Origin: Maridesulfovibrio sp.
GTDB lineage: Bacteria; Desulfobacterota; Desulfovibrionia; Desulfovibrionales; Desulfovibrionaceae
DNA: 64,000 nt
Direction of reading: 5' to 3'
Assembly (NCBI RefSeq): GCF_963678865.1
Contig: NZ_OY787459.1
Coordinates: 4,117,001-4,181,000 of the forward strand
In this document: positions 61,901 through 64,000 of the stretch, in pieces
How positions within the stretch are numbered: the first letter of the stretch is position 1
How the letters are laid out: each line of letters begins with the position of its first letter
Program-made: the position numbers and the translations under genes
The notes under the pieces: model-generated
Told to the model about the DNA's origin: nothing
Databases searched by the model: none
Seen by the model: only the letters and a program-made list of their open reading frames with translations

Positions 61901-61928
61901 GGCCGGGACTCTTGAATAAATCCCGGCC
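61901..61928. terminator. Hairpin between convergent GT2 and moaE genes
   Basis: GGCCGGGA (61901-61908) pairs with TCCCGGCC (61921-61928), five bases after the GT2 stop. T-runs are poor on both sides, so its strength is uncertain. Confidence 0.55.
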
Positions 61929-61944
61929 TTGGATAGTCCTGCAA

Positions 61945-62307
61945 TCAGGCAAAAATTTCTTTTTTGCTGAATGCTTCCGCTTTTACCCTGTCGAGCAGGC
62001 TGGCAAGACATTCTTTGACATTTTCACGAATGTCTCCGGCTACGATGAGGAAAAGCACGTCGTCACCGGGTTTGAATACGCCTTCATTGGCGTGGGTTAC
62101 GATTTTATAGATTCCGGGGAATTTTTCATGTTCCTGACGGATTTGCTCTATTTTGTCATAGTCGGCTTTGATTTCAATGCTGCTGACTTCATCATGGGTT
62201 CCCCGTGACCAGCCGCGGACGATTCCGTTGTGAACGAGGATCATGCCTACATTGTCGGCGAATTCAGGGTCCTGTTTGAGTTCTGCTATTTTTTTTGAAA
62301 TGTCCAT
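61945..62307 (-). CDS. moaE: Molybdopterin synthase catalytic subunit
   Basis: A 120-residue MoaE-family protein. NVGMILVHNGIVRGWSRG, PGIYKIVTHANEGVFKPGDDVLFLIVAGDIRENV and DRVKAEAFSKKE are the family blocks, including the catalytic-region lysines. It works with MoaD to insert the dithiolene sulfurs into precursor Z. It is shorter than E. coli MoaE (150), lacking part of the N terminus, as in related sulfate reducers. GGAGG precedes the ATG. No moaD is in the window. Confidence 0.85.
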   Translation of the reverse strand: MDISKKIAELKQDPEFADNVGMILVHNGIVRGWSRGTHDEVSSIEIKADYDKIEQIRQEHEKFPGIYKIVTHANEGVFKPGDDVLFLIVAGDIRENVKECLASLLDRVKAEAFSKKEIFA

Positions 62308-62336
62308 AATTCCTCCGCAGGTAAGGAGTTGTAGTT

Positions 62337-64000
62337 TTGTATTCGATTTCAAGCTTATTTGAAAAATTTCCCGTTGTCAGCCATTCCCGCATGGTAAACC
62401 GAGGTTTTGGTGTCTGGATGGTCTGGGGGGAAACTCTGGAAGATTCCATTGTGCGCAGCATGCGTGATTTTGGCGGCATGCCCATGAGTGAGGGATCGAA
62501 TCAGGCTTACTGGTTCTTTTTCAGCGATGATGTCTTCCGGGTTGTTGCCCGTCTTGAAATCTGGGCCAGGCTCAACCCTATGCCGGTGTTTATTCAGGTC
62601 ATGCCGGCGACTCTGCTGGTCGATTACAACCTGGATCTTTCCCTAAAGGTTGACGGTGAATTCACGAATCAGGAAACAGCTCTGCCAACTGAATTTGAAT
62701 TGTTAATTCATCCTAAACTGGCGGATTACGTCAAGGCAATTGCCGGTCTGAATCTTGAAGATGTCAGGACCCCTAGCGGAATTTCAAAATCCGGGTGGCT
62801 GGCTTTGGAGGCTGATCAGGGATTGGGGTATGACTCCCTGCAGAACTGGTATTTTATTCTCATTCCGGTGGGAAATCCTTCGGACAAGGATTTTATCAAA
62901 GGCTGGCGTTCATTTTTTTCGGAAGTGCAGGTCATGCTCCAGAAGCTGGGTATCCAGTATATCACCTCTGAGGTGAAGGTCATCCTGCCTATTGCGTCTT
63001 TTTCTTTGCTCAGGACATTTTTGCGTGAGCTGCTCATGCTCATTCACAGGGTACGAAACAGCGAACAGACGGAAGAGGTGTCATACTGGCCTTCGGTAAT
63101 GGCCCTTGTCCCGCAGATGAATATGAGTTTCAACGACGAGGTTATCCGCAAAGTTAATCTCGACTGGGATAAACTTACCCCGGATTGCCCGCATCTGCGT
63201 TACCGTGATGCTTTTCTGCTGGGCGGCGATTTTGCAGTGAACGAAGTTCGCTTCGGAAGTGAACAGGAAACTGTGGACGGCTGGTGTCATGTCAGTCTCA
63301 AGCAGGGGGTGAATGAAACGGCCTCATCGGCAATAGCTGTTACCATTTCCCGCCGTGTTTCAGTAGGGGAATACGAGGATTGTTTTTATTGCGGAATGAA
63401 AAACCACTCTCCGGCAGAGTGCCCCAGCCGTGAACTCACCGGTCTTGATTCTGCGGTCTGGAAACAGTTGGCAGCTATTGATAGCGAAAAATTTACCGAA
63501 GGGTTTCAGGGTATTGACCTTCAGATGCAGGGAAAAGAAAACGTTGTTGATGAATTTTCCCAGATTCTGCACAAAAACAAAGGGTACGAAGGTATCGTTA
63601 CTAGGGCTCTTTTTGCCATTAACGCCATTTCTCAATTAAGGACACTCTATCTGGTCTGGCGATGCCGGGGCAAGGATTGGCCGCGGGGTATAAAGGATCA
63701 GGGGCCGGAAGAGGGCGAGTTGATCTGGGCCGCCTATGAGAGCCTGTGTAAAGGTTCCCGAAACGAAGCGGAAAGTTTGATAAAAAATGCCATGATCCGT
63801 TTTAGCCGTAGCTACCAACCACGCTCGCTGATGGCCTTTTACGAATTGGAGATGGGGAATCTCGAACAGGCTTATTTTTATTGGCAGGAGGCTGAAAGGC
63901 TCTGCTATTCTCCTTTACAGCAAGGTTATTTTGTCTACCAGCAGGGCAGGATGAAGGAAGTCTTGGGGGAATTCGGTGAAGCAAGCGATCTTTACCGTAG
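62337..64000 (+). CDS. Large hypothetical protein with CCHC zinc knuckle and TPR-like C-terminal part (3' end outside window)
   Basis: The frame is open from a TTG (AAGGAG eight bases upstream, in-frame stop at 62322-62324 before it) to the right edge, at least 554 residues. The N-terminal half is a beta-rich soluble domain (VVARLEIWARLNPMPVFIQ; WYFILIPVGNPSDKDF). At about residue 350 it has CFYCGMKNHSPAEC, a perfect Cx2Cx4Hx4C zinc knuckle. After this, repeated helices (MAFYELEMGNLEQAYFYWQEAERL) look like TPRs. It is divergent from moaE, with only 29 bases between starts. I cannot name the family. Confidence 0.8.
   Translation, partial: MYSISSLFEKFPVVSHSRMVNRGFGVWMVWGETLEDSIVRSMRDFGGMPMSEGSNQAYWFFFSDDVFRVVARLEIWARLNPMPVFIQVMPATLLVDYNLDLSLKVDGEFTNQETALPTEFELLIHPKLADYVKAIAGLNLEDVRTPSGISKSGWLALEADQGLGYDSLQNWYFILIPVGNPSDKDFIKGWRSFFSEVQVMLQKLGIQYITSEVKVILPIASFSLLRTFLRELLMLIHRVRNSEQTEEVSYWPSVMALVPQMNMSFNDEVIRKVNLDWDKLTPDCPHLRYRDAFLLGGDFAVNEVRFGSEQETVDGWCHVSLKQGVNETASSAIAVTISRRVSVGEYEDCFYCGMKNHSPAECPSRELTGLDSAVWKQLAAIDSEKFTEGFQGIDLQMQGKENVVDEFSQILHKNKGYEGIVTRALFAINAISQLRTLYLVWRCRGKDWPRGIKDQGPEEGELIWAAYESLCKGSRNEAESLIKNAMIRFSRSYQPRSLMAFYELEMGNLEQAYFYWQEAERLCYSPLQQGYFVYQQGRMKEVLGEFGEASDLYR

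Overview
The window looks like chromosome from a moderate-GC sulfate-reducing Desulfovibrionaceae bacterium of the Desulfovibrio/Maridesulfovibrio type. This is inferred from a periplasmic selenocysteine-containing formate dehydrogenase (FdhAB plus FdhE), a second small selenoprotein candidate, dense signal transduction and many Desulfovibrio-style lipoproteins. No rRNA or other species marker is present, so the genus is an inference.

Layout. 1-9.5 kb: end of a ModE-like regulator, a pyruvate/indolepyruvate decarboxylase, a chemoreceptor, then the formate dehydrogenase genes; fdhA is read through an in-frame TGA at 5227-5229. 9.6-13.7 kb: a degenerate GIY-YIG-like ORF and the thiSGHFE operon behind a TPP riboswitch and terminator. 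13.9-17.5 kb: a lipoprotein, phoU, panF and yhdT. 17.8-20.3 kb: an MBOAT O-acyltransferase with an SGNH partner. 20.4-30.7 kb: a sensory block of three output proteins (class III cyclase, hybrid histidine kinase, HD-GYP protein), each linked to a periplasmic binding protein or domain, with no ABC permease or ATPase genes. 31-36.5 kb: an acetyltransferase relic, then an AdiA-like decarboxylase with two APC transporters, an acid-resistance type set.

36.5-43.2 kb is an accessory region ending at a tRNA-Leu(TAA). It has a two-gene unit (unknown protein plus ComEC-like metallo-beta-lactamase) convergent with a second two-gene unit (patatin plus unknown protein). Next come conjugation-gene remains (a traF fragment joined to a broken ardC/traC-like gene) and a replication-initiator-like gene with two similar winged-helix regions and a family of about 22-bp palindromes inside its own coding sequence.

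43.3-64 kb is core-like: YcaO, a TVP38-family protein, a run with RdgC, SGNH esterase, patatin and a LivJ-like protein, several small proteins, a lone receiver, a hydroxyacid dehydrogenase, PilZ, RmlA, DUF1614, MogA, a TolC-like protein, a dual-CXXC small protein with an in-frame TGA, MltB, two glycosyltransferases, MoaE, and a long gene running off the right edge with a CCHC zinc knuckle. Molybdenum/tungsten functions recur across the window (ModE-like, FdhABE, ModA-like sensor protein, MogA, MoaE). The best candidates for something new are the accessory module at 36.5-40 kb, the palindrome-bearing rep-like gene, and the binding-protein-coupled sensory block.
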